Notes: generated by a model from the sequence alone, not told the origin. 40,043 nucleotides of DNA from W0P28-013 sp963659365 (GCA_963659365.1 CAVKTI010000014.1:1-40043); one strand, 5' to 3'. Counted from the stretch's first letter, positions 14,257 through 22,713 are shown. Program-made: numbers and translations.

Positions 14257-15522
14257 ATGGCTTACTATCAATCACCTCGTTGGTCAGCGGAAATAGCAGA
14301 CTGCTCTATGCCGATGACCTTTGACACTTACAGCAATTGCTCGTTCGGCTGTATGTACTGCTTCAGTCAGTATCAGCGTGCTATCGGCGGCGCAAAAGAG
14401 GCATACCTGCACAAGGAAGTGAACCCTGTGAATGTGGAGAAAATCAAGAAGATGTTCACCGACCCCGACCAGTATGCAGGGCAGTTCGCTACCTACATCA
14501 AGCAGCGTCGTGTAATGCAATGGGGAGGGCTTTCCGACCAGTTCGACGGTTTCGAGCGTAAGTTCGGCAAGACCCTCGAACTGCTGCGTTTCTTCAAGGA
14601 GATAGACTACCCTCTATGTTTCTCAACCAAAGCCACTTGGTGGACGGAAGACGAACGCTATATGGAGTTGTTCCGTGGGCAGAAGAATTGGAATGTCAAG
14701 TTCTCTATCATCACACTTGATGAGGCAAAGGCGCGTGTTATTGAGCGCGGAGTGCCTACACCGCTGCAACGCTTGGACGCTATTGAGCGAATAGCCAAAG
14801 CAGACGCTGGCGGTGCTACATTGCGCTTGCGCCCATTCATCATCGGAGTATCGACACCGACCTACCTCGACTTGATACGCGAAGCGGGCAAGCGTGGGGC
14901 AACGGCTCTCTCAACGGAGTTCTTCTGTGTGGAGCAACGCTCGCAGACGCTCAAAGAGTATATGCCCAAACTCTCGGAGTTGTGTGGGTTTGACCTTATG
15001 GCTCTGTACCGCAAATACTCTGTGGCACAAGGTTACTTTCGGCTGAACCGCAAAATCAAAGCACCGTTCATCAAGAATATGAAAAGCCTGTGCGATGAGA
15101 TTGGTATGCGCTTCTATGTCAGCGACGCTCACTTCAAGGAGATGTGCTGCAACGGCTCTTGCTGTGGGCTGCCTGCTGATTGGAACTACTCTCACGGGCA
15201 GTTCTGCGAGGCATTGCAGATATGCAAGCAGAAAGGTGTCTGCCACTTCTCGGACATCAGCAAGGACATCTACCAACTCCACCAATACGATTGGGGCAAG
15301 GCGAGCGGCTTCAATGCCAACTCCTCGGAAAAGCGTGCGCAGTTCTGGGGTATGAGTATGGCAGAGTATATGCGCTGGCTATGGAATAACCCGCAAGCAG
15401 GGCAATCACCCTACAAGATGTTCGAGGGCGTTATGCAACCTATGGACGACGGCAACGGCAGTTTCGTCAAGGACGCAGACGGCAATCTCATCTATATTTA
15501 CCACAAAGAAAGAACACTATGA
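14257..15522 (+). CDS. Radical-SAM enzyme, spore-photoproduct-lyase-like
   Basis: The 421-residue protein has the radical-SAM cysteine motif CxxxCxxC at C28, C32 and C35, in the context FDTYSNCSFGCMYCF, which is typical of the SPL-like branch. Further motifs (MQWGGLSDQFD, PLCFSTKATWW, FSIITLD, LRLRPFIIGVS) trace the TIM barrel. Near residues 296-328 is a second cysteine-rich patch (MCCNGSCCG, then FCEALQICKQKGVC) that could hold an auxiliary iron-sulphur cluster. Characterised thymidine hypermodification pathways include a radical-SAM isomerase working on the base in DNA; this enzyme is a candidate counterpart. It closes the cluster, and the terminase gene overlaps its stop. Confidence 0.8.
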   Translation: MAYYQSPRWSAEIADCSMPMTFDTYSNCSFGCMYCFSQYQRAIGGAKEAYLHKEVNPVNVEKIKKMFTDPDQYAGQFATYIKQRRVMQWGGLSDQFDGFERKFGKTLELLRFFKEIDYPLCFSTKATWWTEDERYMELFRGQKNWNVKFSIITLDEAKARVIERGVPTPLQRLDAIERIAKADAGGATLRLRPFIIGVSTPTYLDLIREAGKRGATALSTEFFCVEQRSQTLKEYMPKLSELCGFDLMALYRKYSVAQGYFRLNRKIKAPFIKNMKSLCDEIGMRFYVSDAHFKEMCCNGSCCGLPADWNYSHGQFCEALQICKQKGVCHFSDISKDIYQLHQYDWGKASGFNANSSEKRAQFWGMSMAEYMRWLWNNPQAGQSPYKMFEGVMQPMDDGNGSFVKDADGNLIYIYHKERTL

Positions 15523-16109
15523 GCAATACATCAAGACGCAACCATATCAAACAGGGTCGTATGGTCATCGTAGCCGACCTGTACAAGCGTGGGTGGAGCA
15601 TTGCGCGCATTACGCAGGAGGTACGCACACGAATGAACACCACTTGCAGCACGCGCACCATTTGGAACGATATACAAGACCTGCTCAAAGAGTGGCGCAC
15701 CACACGCATACAAGACACCGATGCGCGCCTACAACTCGAACTTGAACGCATCGACGACTGCGTGGCAGAATTGTGGGAACAGTGGGACAAGAGCAAAGAA
15801 GATTGGCAGCGCGAACACAACAAGCGCATTGGCGTACCAACCGACGATGGCGGCGGAGGCGAACCAAATACGATACAGACCGTTCGCCGCGAAAACTCAA
15901 CGGAGAATGTTGTCGGGCTTGGCAATCCTGCATATATGGCAGAGATACGCCAACAGTTGGCTGAACGGCGCAAACTGCTCGGCTTGTATGCTGCTGCCAA
16001 GACGGAGATAACAGGCAAAGACGGCTCACCGCTCGTTTCGGTACAACAGATGACCGAAGAGCAAGTGCAACAAGAAATAGAGCGCATCAGAAGGAGCAGA
16101 AGTATGTAA
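15519..16109 (+). CDS. Terminase small subunit candidate
   Basis: The 196-residue protein starts by ATGA overlap with the radical-SAM gene. Its N-terminal region reads as an HTH (MVIVADLYKRGWSIARITQEV....CSTRTIWNDIQDLLKEWR), the DNA-recognition part expected of a small terminase. A long charged helix follows (LQLELERIDDCVAELWEQW), and the C-terminal helix could contact the large subunit (QQMTEEQVQQEIERIRR). It lies 5 bases before the large terminase gene, the canonical place. The sequence itself is too divergent for a firm family call. Confidence 0.7.
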   Translation: MSNTSRRNHIKQGRMVIVADLYKRGWSIARITQEVRTRMNTTCSTRTIWNDIQDLLKEWRTTRIQDTDARLQLELERIDDCVAELWEQWDKSKEDWQREHNKRIGVPTDDGGGGEPNTIQTVRRENSTENVVGLGNPAYMAEIRQQLAERRKLLGLYAAAKTEITGKDGSPLVSVQQMTEEQVQQEIERIRRSRSM

Positions 16110-16114
16110 CCACT

Positions 16115-17581
16115 ATGGAATACAGCGAAAGTATGAGGCTATTGGAGTTAGAGCGTGAATTACATCGCAGGGAGGCGCAACGGCGTTTTTCTGTGTTTCT
16201 CGACTACACCCAAACCACATACTCGCGCCAGTGGTTTCACACGCTCATCGCCGACCACTGCCAAGCACTGCTCGACGACAAACTGCCAACGCAAAAATTG
16301 ATGATATTCGTGCCACCGCAACACGGCAAAAGCGAAATCGTGAGCCGCAAATTTCCTGCTTGGGCGTTGGGCAAGAATCCGCTGCTGAAAATCGTTGGTA
16401 CATCGTATTCTGCCGACTTGGCGCAACAGTTCAGCCGTGCCATTCAGCGCACTATCGACAGCCAAGAATACGGCGAGGTATTCCCAAACACTTTTCTCAA
16501 TAATCAGCGCGTCAAAAGCGACACGCAGCGCAGTTGGCTACGCAATGTCGATATGTTCGAAACAGTCGGCTTCGGCGGTTTCTACAAGGCAGTAGGCGTG
16601 GGCGGCTCGCTCACTGGCACACCAGCCGACTTGGGCATCATCGACGACCCTATCAAGGACGCGCTCGAAGCAAATTCAGAAACCTACCGCAACCGCATGT
16701 GGGACTGGTACACCGATGTGTTTCTCACTCGTCTGCACAACAACTCGAAGCAAATTCTCATACAAACGCGCTGGCACACCGACGACCTTGCTGGGCGGCT
16801 GCTCGAAACGGAGGGCGACAGTTGGACGGTGGTGAATATACCTGCTATTCGCGAAGATGCCACAATGAACGAAGACCCTCGACCGATAGGCGCAGCCTTA
16901 TGGGAAGAACGCCACAGCCGCGAGCGTCTGCTCGACATCGAACGCCGCTCGCCGCGCACATTTGCCGCACTCTATCAGCAGCGTCCAACAGTGGCTGGCG
17001 GTAACATTGTGAAACGCAGTTGGTTTAAGCACACACCACAGAGCGAGTTCAACCGCATACATCGGGGCGAGCCAATCGTCTTCTTCATCGATACCGCCTA
17101 CACCGACAAGGCGAACAACGACCCTACTGGTATCATTGCTACCTGCAAAATAGGGAACGACCTCTATATCACGCACGGCGAGAAAGTGCTAATGCGCTTC
17201 CCCGACCTTTTGCGCTTTTTGCCGCAATATGTAGAACAACACGGCTACAGCCACCACTCTACCATTCGTATCGAGCCAAAGGCAAACGGCATATCGGTCA
17301 TCGACCAACTGAAAGAGACAACAGGATTGAATGTAACACAAACGCCAAGCCCGCGCGACAGCAAAGAGACACGACTGAACGCCGCCTCGCCAACCATCGA
17401 ATGCGGACGCGTGGTGTTGGTCGATGGGGCGTGGAACGAGATGTTCGAGGAGGAGGTCTGCGGGTTTCCAAGCCGTCCGCACGACGAATTTGTCGATGTA
17501 CTCTGCTATGCTATCGACTACCATATCAGCAACCCATACAAGCCAATAAATCGCACACGGCTGGCGCGACAAGTCTATTAA
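16115..17581 (+). CDS. Terminase large subunit
   Basis: The 488-residue protein is the DNA-packaging motor and nuclease. Walker A is VPPQHGKSE at about residues 65-73, Walker B is LGIIDDP near 174, and the coupling motif region ILIQTRWHTDDLAGRLL follows. The RNase H-like nuclease domain has FFIDTAYTDK at about 323 and the closing acidic motif PHDEFVD near 454. The length and order are standard for siphovirus terminases. The late module continues with the portal 18 bases downstream. Confidence 0.92.
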   Translation: MEYSESMRLLELERELHRREAQRRFSVFLDYTQTTYSRQWFHTLIADHCQALLDDKLPTQKLMIFVPPQHGKSEIVSRKFPAWALGKNPLLKIVGTSYSADLAQQFSRAIQRTIDSQEYGEVFPNTFLNNQRVKSDTQRSWLRNVDMFETVGFGGFYKAVGVGGSLTGTPADLGIIDDPIKDALEANSETYRNRMWDWYTDVFLTRLHNNSKQILIQTRWHTDDLAGRLLETEGDSWTVVNIPAIREDATMNEDPRPIGAALWEERHSRERLLDIERRSPRTFAALYQQRPTVAGGNIVKRSWFKHTPQSEFNRIHRGEPIVFFIDTAYTDKANNDPTGIIATCKIGNDLYITHGEKVLMRFPDLLRFLPQYVEQHGYSHHSTIRIEPKANGISVIDQLKETTGLNVTQTPSPRDSKETRLNAASPTIECGRVVLVDGAWNEMFEEEVCGFPSRPHDEFVDVLCYAIDYHISNPYKPINRTRLARQVY

Positions 17582-17599
17582 CAATCAAAAATATCGACT

Positions 17600-18991
17600 A
17601 TGACTATCAACGAAATCATTGCGCAGCAGCGCAACAGCAAATCTATCATCGCCGACTTGAAAGAAAAGTCTGTGATTGTTCCTGCGTGGGGTGGGCGCAA
17701 CGGTCTGCAGCGCGAATACGACCCACGCCGACACCCTGTAATGAGCCACGCGCTCTATCCCGACATTGTGCAAAACGATGGCACACTCGACCGCATTACG
17801 CGCATCACCTACGACCTGCAACGGCTCGCAGTCAAGCGTATGTCAGAACTGTGCAACGGCATACCAGTCAAGCGCATATATCGACCAGAAAACGACCGTC
17901 AAAAAGAGGTCGCAACCGCAATGGAGAAAATCTACAAATGCAACCGTATCGACAGCCTCAACACCGAACGCTGCACAATGCTGTTCGCTGGTTGCGAGGT
18001 GATGACGCTCTGGTACGCGACCGAAACCCGCAACACGGTGTATGGTTTCAATTCGCCGCTGAAACTCCGCTGCCGCAATTTCAGCCCAATGCTTGGCGAC
18101 GAACTCTATCCGCTGTTCGACGAATATGGCGATATGATTGCCATGTCGGTGGGCTACACACGCAAAGTGGGCGGCAAAAGTGTCAGTTTCTTCGACACCT
18201 ACACCACCGATACGCACTACAAGTGGAGCAACGAGGAAAACGGCTGGACGCTTGTGGAGCAGGAAAATTACACCGTCGGCAAAATACCTGCCATCTATAT
18301 GTGGCGACCCACACCAATATGGGAAGACACCAGCCGCATTGTGTTCGAAATGGAGTGGGCAATGAGCCGCAATGGCAACTACCTGCGCAAGAACAGCAAA
18401 CCGCTTTTCGTAGTGATGGCTGACGAACAAATAGCATACGGCGACGAAGCCAGCGAAAACGCCGAAGCACGCGCCATAATGCAATACCCCAAAGGCTCGA
18501 CCGCCAACTATGTTACTTGGACGCAAGCCATCGATAATCTCAAATTTTACATCACAGAACTGCGCCAATCGTTCTTCACGCAACTGCAACTTCCCGATTG
18601 GAGTTACGAGTCGATGAAATCGAACGCAATGTCGGGCGAAAGCCGCAAACAACTATTCATCGATTGCCAACTGAAAGTAAAAGACGAGGCGGGACGCTTG
18701 ATGGAGTTCTACGACCGCGAAGTGAATGTTGTCAAATCGTTTCTCAAACTTGCAATGGGGCAACAATACGCCAACGACATCGATGCGCTGCCTGTCGAAA
18801 ATGTTATCACGCCATTCACCATCACCGACGAGGGCGACACCATCAACCACCTGCTGTCGGCGAACGGCAATAAACCAATCATCAGCCAGCGTGAAAGTAT
18901 CGAGATGTACGGCGCATCGACCAATGTGGACAAAACACTGCAAGAGATACAGGCGGAAAGTACCAACGACAGTTTTGGGCTGACCCTATGA
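17600..18991 (+). CDS. Portal protein
   Basis: The 463-residue protein has the size and position of an SPP1-type portal, the dodecameric ring through which DNA enters the capsid. Recognisable portions are the early NDRQKEVATAMEKIYKCNRID, the middle DTYTTDTHYKWSNEENGWTLV, then GKIPAIYMWRPTPIWEDTSRIV, and a late helix rich in Asp/Glu (LFIDCQLKVKDEAG). It follows the terminase and overlaps a Cys-rich microprotein gene by ATGA. The family call rests on context as well as sequence. Confidence 0.8.
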   Translation: MTINEIIAQQRNSKSIIADLKEKSVIVPAWGGRNGLQREYDPRRHPVMSHALYPDIVQNDGTLDRITRITYDLQRLAVKRMSELCNGIPVKRIYRPENDRQKEVATAMEKIYKCNRIDSLNTERCTMLFAGCEVMTLWYATETRNTVYGFNSPLKLRCRNFSPMLGDELYPLFDEYGDMIAMSVGYTRKVGGKSVSFFDTYTTDTHYKWSNEENGWTLVEQENYTVGKIPAIYMWRPTPIWEDTSRIVFEMEWAMSRNGNYLRKNSKPLFVVMADEQIAYGDEASENAEARAIMQYPKGSTANYVTWTQAIDNLKFYITELRQSFFTQLQLPDWSYESMKSNAMSGESRKQLFIDCQLKVKDEAGRLMEFYDREVNVVKSFLKLAMGQQYANDIDALPVENVITPFTITDEGDTINHLLSANGNKPIISQRESIEMYGASTNVDKTLQEIQAESTNDSFGLTL

Positions 18992-19203
18992 CCGCAAGAC
19001 GCTACACAATCAAGCCGCGCCCAATCGAGCCGCAGCAGACCTGCGCCGATTGCGCTCATTCGTACGATTGGCACGAACGAGGGTGGGACGGAAAGCCATT
19101 CTTGTGCCGCTGCAAGTTCTACACCGACGGACGGTTTTGCCGCTTCTTGAACGAGCCTCAATGCAAACATTTCAAACCCAAAGACGATGCCGCGCATCAC
19201 TAA
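18988..19203 (+). CDS. Cysteine-rich microprotein between portal and MuF genes
   Basis: The 71-residue protein has six cysteines arranged CxxC, CxC and two singles (TCADC, LCRC, FCRF, QCKH), plus several histidines. This suggests one or two zinc sites. It overlaps the portal stop by ATGA and the following MuF gene by 17 bases, so it is cotranslated with head genes. Small zinc-binding proteins are common here in Bacteroidota phages, but I know no demonstrated role. Confidence 0.65.
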   Translation: MTARRYTIKPRPIEPQQTCADCAHSYDWHERGWDGKPFLCRCKFYTDGRFCRFLNEPQCKHFKPKDDAAHH

Positions 19204-21016
19204 TCCATACGAACGCCAGCACATCAACAACCTTGCCCAATACGCCAAGTTGATTGACCAAATTTTCAAGGTGGCTGCCCAAGAGGCGGCTGCCATTGGC
19301 GTGTCGGCGGCAAAAGGCAAAATAAGCACCTCCTCGCTGTTTTCTTTCGACGACCACCCACTTACCCAAGCACAGATACAATCGTTGCTCTCGCGGCTCG
19401 CGAAGCGTATAGAAACGGCTATCGTGAACGGCATCGATGCCGAATGGACGCTGGCAAACAACAAAAACAACGAACTGGCACGGCGCGTATTTGCCGACAA
19501 TATCGGGCGGCTCACGCAAGCGCAATACCGCCAGTATTTCTCCACCAACGACAACGCACGGCAGGCGTTTCTCGAACGAAAGGAGCAAGGGCTGAATTTG
19601 TCGGAACGCGTGTGGAAGTATGCCAACGAGTTCAAAGACGAGATGGAACTCGGACTTGATGTTGGCATTCGCAACGGCTTGGATGCAGACGCTATGAGCC
19701 GTGAATTACGCCAATACCTGCGCCACCCCGACAAATTGTTTCGTCGGGTGCGCGACGAACGCGGCAATCTTGTGTTGTCGAAGCGCGCCGCCGACTTTCA
19801 CCCTGGACAGGGCGTGTACCGTTCGTCGTACAAAAACGCACGCCGCCTTGCCGTTACCGAAACGAACATTGCCTACCGCACAGCCGACTACGAGCGCATA
19901 CAGCAACTCGATTTTGTGGTGGGCATAGAGGTCTGCCTATCGAACAACCACCCCGTACACGACATTTGCGACGACCTTTGCGGACGCTACCCAAAAGATT
20001 TCAAATTTACTGGCTGGCATCCGCACTGCCGTTGCCACACAAAAACCATACTGAAAACAGAAAAGGAACTGATGGAAGAAAACGCCGCCATTTTGCGCGG
20101 CGAAGAACCGCCGAAAAACAGCGTGAACCGTGTAGATGATGTGCCACAGGCTTTCAAAGAGTGGGTAAAAGACAATTCCGCTCGCATAGCAAGAGCGAAA
20201 AGTATTCCGTACTTTATGCAGGACAATGGTACTATCAGCAACGGCAAATTCACGCTGAAAGAGTTTGAAAGGGCGATCAGCGAACAGGCAGCGACTACAA
20301 AGACAATCATAGATGACCCCATAAGATACCACCCAAGTGGTGGCACTACTGCTCCCATTGAGATTGTGCAACCAACAAAGGAAGCACTTGCAGAACTCGA
20401 AGATGTTTTGCTCGATAAAGCGATTGATGTTGTGCGTGAAAAGGCGTTGGAGGTTGGCAATGATGTTCAAGCCATCGCTGAACAAATCGCAAGCCAATAT
20501 GATGCTGTCTGCATGCCTATCAACTATAAAAGTGCCAAATCGATAAAGCGAAAAGTTCTGTTGGAACGCTCAAACCCATTAACCGCTAATTTTAGCCCCG
20601 AAATGCTAAAAGACGCAGTCCGAACAACAATTATTGCGCCACAAGACAAAATTGCAGGCGTAATAGATAGTTTGAAAAAGAATGAATTATTTTTGCGTTA
20701 CAAGCCACAGGATGGAGATGAATATATCGGCTACATCGGTAATATCGTCAATATCAAAACGACAAACGGACTTACGGCGGAGGTTCAGATCAATACTGCA
20801 AAAATGATATATGCAAAGGAATTGCCCGAAATTGCAAAGAAAATACTCGGCGAGAATGTTTGGGACGCAATCCGTAAGGAGGTCGGTGTCGAGGGCGGAC
20901 TTGGACACAAGTATTACGAAGAGTGGAGAATTTTGTCGGACGAGCAAAAACTGTCTGCAAAAGGCCAAGCATTAAAGAAAAAGTCCGAAGAATACTACTC
21001 GCATTTCAAAGACTGA
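19187..21016 (+). CDS. MuF-type minor head protein with C-terminal RelA/SpoT-like toxin domain
   Basis: The 609-residue protein is about twice the length of an ordinary head-morphogenesis protein. Residues 140-290 fit the MuF/SPP1 gp7 domain, ending with the metal-binding-like HPHCRCHT segment. A linker of about 130 residues follows. Residues about 440-600 resemble the alarmone synthetase fold of RelA/SpoT: KSAKSIKRKVL, MLKDAVRTTII with the key Asp, YIGYIGNIVNIKTTNG, then AEVQINTAKMIYAKE with the catalytic-type Glu, and GGLGHKYYEEWR. MuF proteins with toxin tails are known in temperate phages. Here the tail could make (p)ppGpp-like or pyrophosphorylated products, or modify RNA. A small opposite-strand gene overlaps the 3' end. 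Confidence 0.8.
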   Translation: MPRITNPYERQHINNLAQYAKLIDQIFKVAAQEAAAIGVSAAKGKISTSSLFSFDDHPLTQAQIQSLLSRLAKRIETAIVNGIDAEWTLANNKNNELARRVFADNIGRLTQAQYRQYFSTNDNARQAFLERKEQGLNLSERVWKYANEFKDEMELGLDVGIRNGLDADAMSRELRQYLRHPDKLFRRVRDERGNLVLSKRAADFHPGQGVYRSSYKNARRLAVTETNIAYRTADYERIQQLDFVVGIEVCLSNNHPVHDICDDLCGRYPKDFKFTGWHPHCRCHTKTILKTEKELMEENAAILRGEEPPKNSVNRVDDVPQAFKEWVKDNSARIARAKSIPYFMQDNGTISNGKFTLKEFERAISEQAATTKTIIDDPIRYHPSGGTTAPIEIVQPTKEALAELEDVLLDKAIDVVREKALEVGNDVQAIAEQIASQYDAVCMPINYKSAKSIKRKVLLERSNPLTANFSPEMLKDAVRTTIIAPQDKIAGVIDSLKKNELFLRYKPQDGDEYIGYIGNIVNIKTTNGLTAEVQINTAKMIYAKELPEIAKKILGENVWDAIRKEVGVEGGLGHKYYEEWRILSDEQKLSAKGQALKKKSEEYYSHFKD

Positions 21017-21254
21017 CCCGCTTTGTAGAAGATTCTCCAAATGTCCATGTTTTACCAAACGAGTTGTATTCTTGTTCGGTTATAGGAGTAAGCATATAAA
21101 ATATACCATAACTTTCTCCTCCCCAAATTGACTTTACTTCTTTGGGGACATTCGATACATCACACTCGTCTATATGGTCTATTGATTTGGCAAATCTTCT
21201 ATTGCCATCTACCCTTATGACCGTATCTGCCATATAATTTTGGTAATACTCCAT
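21006..21254 (-). CDS. Candidate immunity protein for the MuF toxin
   Basis: The 82-residue, moderately acidic protein (ATG 21254, preceded by AAAAAAGAG) runs toward the MuF gene and overlaps its last 11 bases. I do not recognise a family; it has predicted beta strands (GIFYMLTPITEQEYNSFGKTW). Polymorphic toxin genes are normally followed at once by an immunity gene. This is the only gene there, and being antisense it would be expressible in the lysogen while late genes are silent. An alternative is an unrelated accessory protein. The upstream region contains a TAAATTTG promoter-like box at 21373-21380 on this strand. Confidence 0.5.
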   Translation of the reverse strand: MEYYQNYMADTVIRVDGNRRFAKSIDHIDECDVSNVPKEVKSIWGGESYGIFYMLTPITEQEYNSFGKTWTFGESSTKRVSL

Positions 21255-21563
21255 CTCTTTTTTGGGAAAAGATAATCACTGGTCAACCACACGCATCCCA
21301 CCGCCTTGTTTCATGCGCCATCTCATTCAGAGAAAGCCTTGTCCGTTGTGTAATTATCAGGTTGTAAATTTACAAATTTATTTTAGTGCGAACAAATTTT
21401 TATCAAAAAAATGAATATACCTCGAAATTTAACTATCGTAGTTGTCTGTAATTCGTTCACTTGCTCAATAGTCGCAAGAGGTTATAATATGCCGTAATGC
21501 TCGTTGATTATTTTGAGGTATTAAAAATAGACAAATTGCTACTTAACAAACAAATCTTCAAGG
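21255..21563. other. Intergenic region with 14-bp palindrome
   Basis: There is no gene in these 309 bases. TTGTAAATTTACAA at 21362-21375 is a perfect 14-base palindrome and overlaps TAAATTTG (minus strand, 21373-21380), which may be the -7 box of the candidate immunity gene; no -33 element is found at the usual 19-base spacing. The rest is A/T-rich with nothing else I can name. Confidence 0.4.
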
Positions 21564-21803
21564 CTATTTTGCGTGTTCTTTAATCAAAGCAACAGCCCTG
21601 TATATTTCATTGGTGTTACGCACCCTTACTACTCTACCTGATTTGTTTATTTTGACAACGCAAGGGTGTCCTAAATAACGAGGTCTAATAGATTTATTTA
21701 GATGATAATACACACCACCGTTGATTTCCAACGGCTCGCTGATTATATCATATTCGTGATGTGTGGCATACCTCTTTACAGCAACGGTAATAATAGTATT
21801 CAT
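21564..21803 (-). CDS. 79-residue hypothetical protein
   Basis: ATG 21803 opens a 79-codon frame, a basic protein with alternating strand-like segments (NGGVYYHLNKSIRPRYLGHPCVVKINKSGRVVRVRN). It could be a small SH3- or OB-like nucleic-acid-binding fold, but no family is recognised. A well-formed promoter on the same strand lies at 21925-21955, giving a leader of about 115 bases. That leader contains a hairpin near 21830-21850 (GCGAGAGCAA-CGA-TTGCTCGC, one bulge). Confidence 0.5.
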   Translation of the reverse strand: MNTIITVAVKRYATHHEYDIISEPLEINGGVYYHLNKSIRPRYLGHPCVVKINKSGRVVRVRNTNEIYRAVALIKEHAK

Positions 21804-21924
21804 AACTCGTTATTTTTGTCAAATTTTGCGCGAGAGCAACGATTGCTCGCAGGTTGGTAAATTACTTGGCTGGTAGATTTTCGTTGCTTCTCGACAAACT
21901 CTCGTTGGTAATTCAGTTTCTCTG

Positions 21925-21955
21925 CAAAATTATGCATTTTTCTCCATATATGCAA
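21925..21955 (-). promoter_or_regulatory. Leftward promoter before the 79-residue protein gene
   Basis: Read on the minus strand, TTGC (21955-21952), 19 bases, TAATTTTG (21932-21925). The spacing and both boxes equal those of the promoter at 24900-24930. The only gene downstream before the next convergent unit is 21564-21803. Confidence 0.6.
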
Positions 21956-22083
21956 ACAAAAATGTAATGATTTCGCAAAACGCACAGAAATGCCCCAAAT
22001 TTTGCGTAAAAATTTCGTTGTAGGGATTTATCAATTTCGGACTAAAAAGTGCAAGGAGGGGCATTTCTGTGGCTCTACGGTGG

Positions 22084-22392
22084 TCATTGTTCGCATTTCG
22101 ACAATACAGTTTCACAAAAACACTCGTAACGAAAAATTGGATAACGGTCGGCGCGCGTTTGCACATAGGCAAAAACAAAGTTCCGCCGTGGCTTGCTGTT
22201 GTCGTCTTGTAGCAACCTGCGGAATGGGTATTGGCTTTCGTCGCGCAGTCCGTAGTTCATTCCGTTGATAACTTGCTCTGTAAATACGAGCGCACTTTGG
22301 GCGTCGGTAAACACGCCTGCAACATTGCATTTGGTCGTATGGTCGGGCATTGTCGCTTCCGAAACCAATACATAGACAGTCTGTTCTTTCAT
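22084..22392 (-). CDS. 102-residue hypothetical protein of accessory block
   Basis: ATG 22392 overlaps the stop of the upstream HTH gene. The protein (MKEQTVYVLVSEATMPDHTT..., AGVFTDAQSALVFTEQVING) begins like a small beta-alpha domain and ends with a Cys/Tyr-rich segment (YPIFRYECFCETVLSKC). No family is recognised. It is probably the last gene of the leftward operon starting at 24854. The next 90 bases (21993-22083) before the following leftward promoter contain no gene. Confidence 0.5.
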   Translation of the reverse strand: MKEQTVYVLVSEATMPDHTTKCNVAGVFTDAQSALVFTEQVINGMNYGLRDESQYPFRRLLQDDNSKPRRNFVFAYVQTRADRYPIFRYECFCETVLSKCEQ

Positions 22393-22631
22393 TTTGTGGT
22401 TATTTTGGCGTAAAACGATAAAAATTCTGGCGATAGGTAATACATTGCGAAACGGCTCTCACCGTTGCTAATCATCTGCCGCTCGATGGGCAGCCCCTGC
22501 CGTTTTAGGTCGGAAATACGCGAGGCAAGTCGGAAGCAGCGGAAGCGGTCTAACGCCTCCAACGATGTAATGCTTCTTCCTGCGAGTAGCCAGTTCCGAA
22601 TTTGGCTGTTTTGACTTTCTGTAGTTTTCAT
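22389..22631 (-). CDS. HTH domain protein of accessory block
   Basis: The 80-residue protein resembles the helix-turn-helix (HTH_55-like) small proteins of Bacteroidota phages and mobile elements: SQIRNWLLAGRSITSLEALDRF..FRLASRISDLKRQGLPI, followed by ERQMISNG.SRFAMYYL. In this pattern the RIxDLKRxGxxI segment is the winged-helix recognition part. It overlaps the next gene by ATGA. A DNA-binding regulatory role within the accessory operon is likely; its target is unknown. Confidence 0.65.
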   Translation of the reverse strand: MKTTESQNSQIRNWLLAGRSITSLEALDRFRCFRLASRISDLKRQGLPIERQMISNGESRFAMYYLSPEFLSFYAKITTK

Positions 22632-22689
22632 TTTTTCTCGATTTTATTTTCAGGCGAAATAGATACGGCGCAATTCAAGGCTTTTTTTG

Positions 22690-22713
22690 GAGTACGATAG
22701 TACTCTTTTTTTT
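22690..22713 (+). terminator. Rho-independent terminator on the plus strand
   Basis: GAGTAC-GATA-GTACTC forms a 6-bp hairpin followed directly by eight T's. It would end rightward transcripts that read through from the MuF gene into the antisense side of the accessory operon. It has no T-tract when read leftward. Confidence 0.45.

Noticed and set aside
21800..21985. 61-codon minus-strand ORF
   Set aside because: It overlaps the leftward promoter at 21925-21955 and would start upstream of the expected transcript start; composition is atypical.
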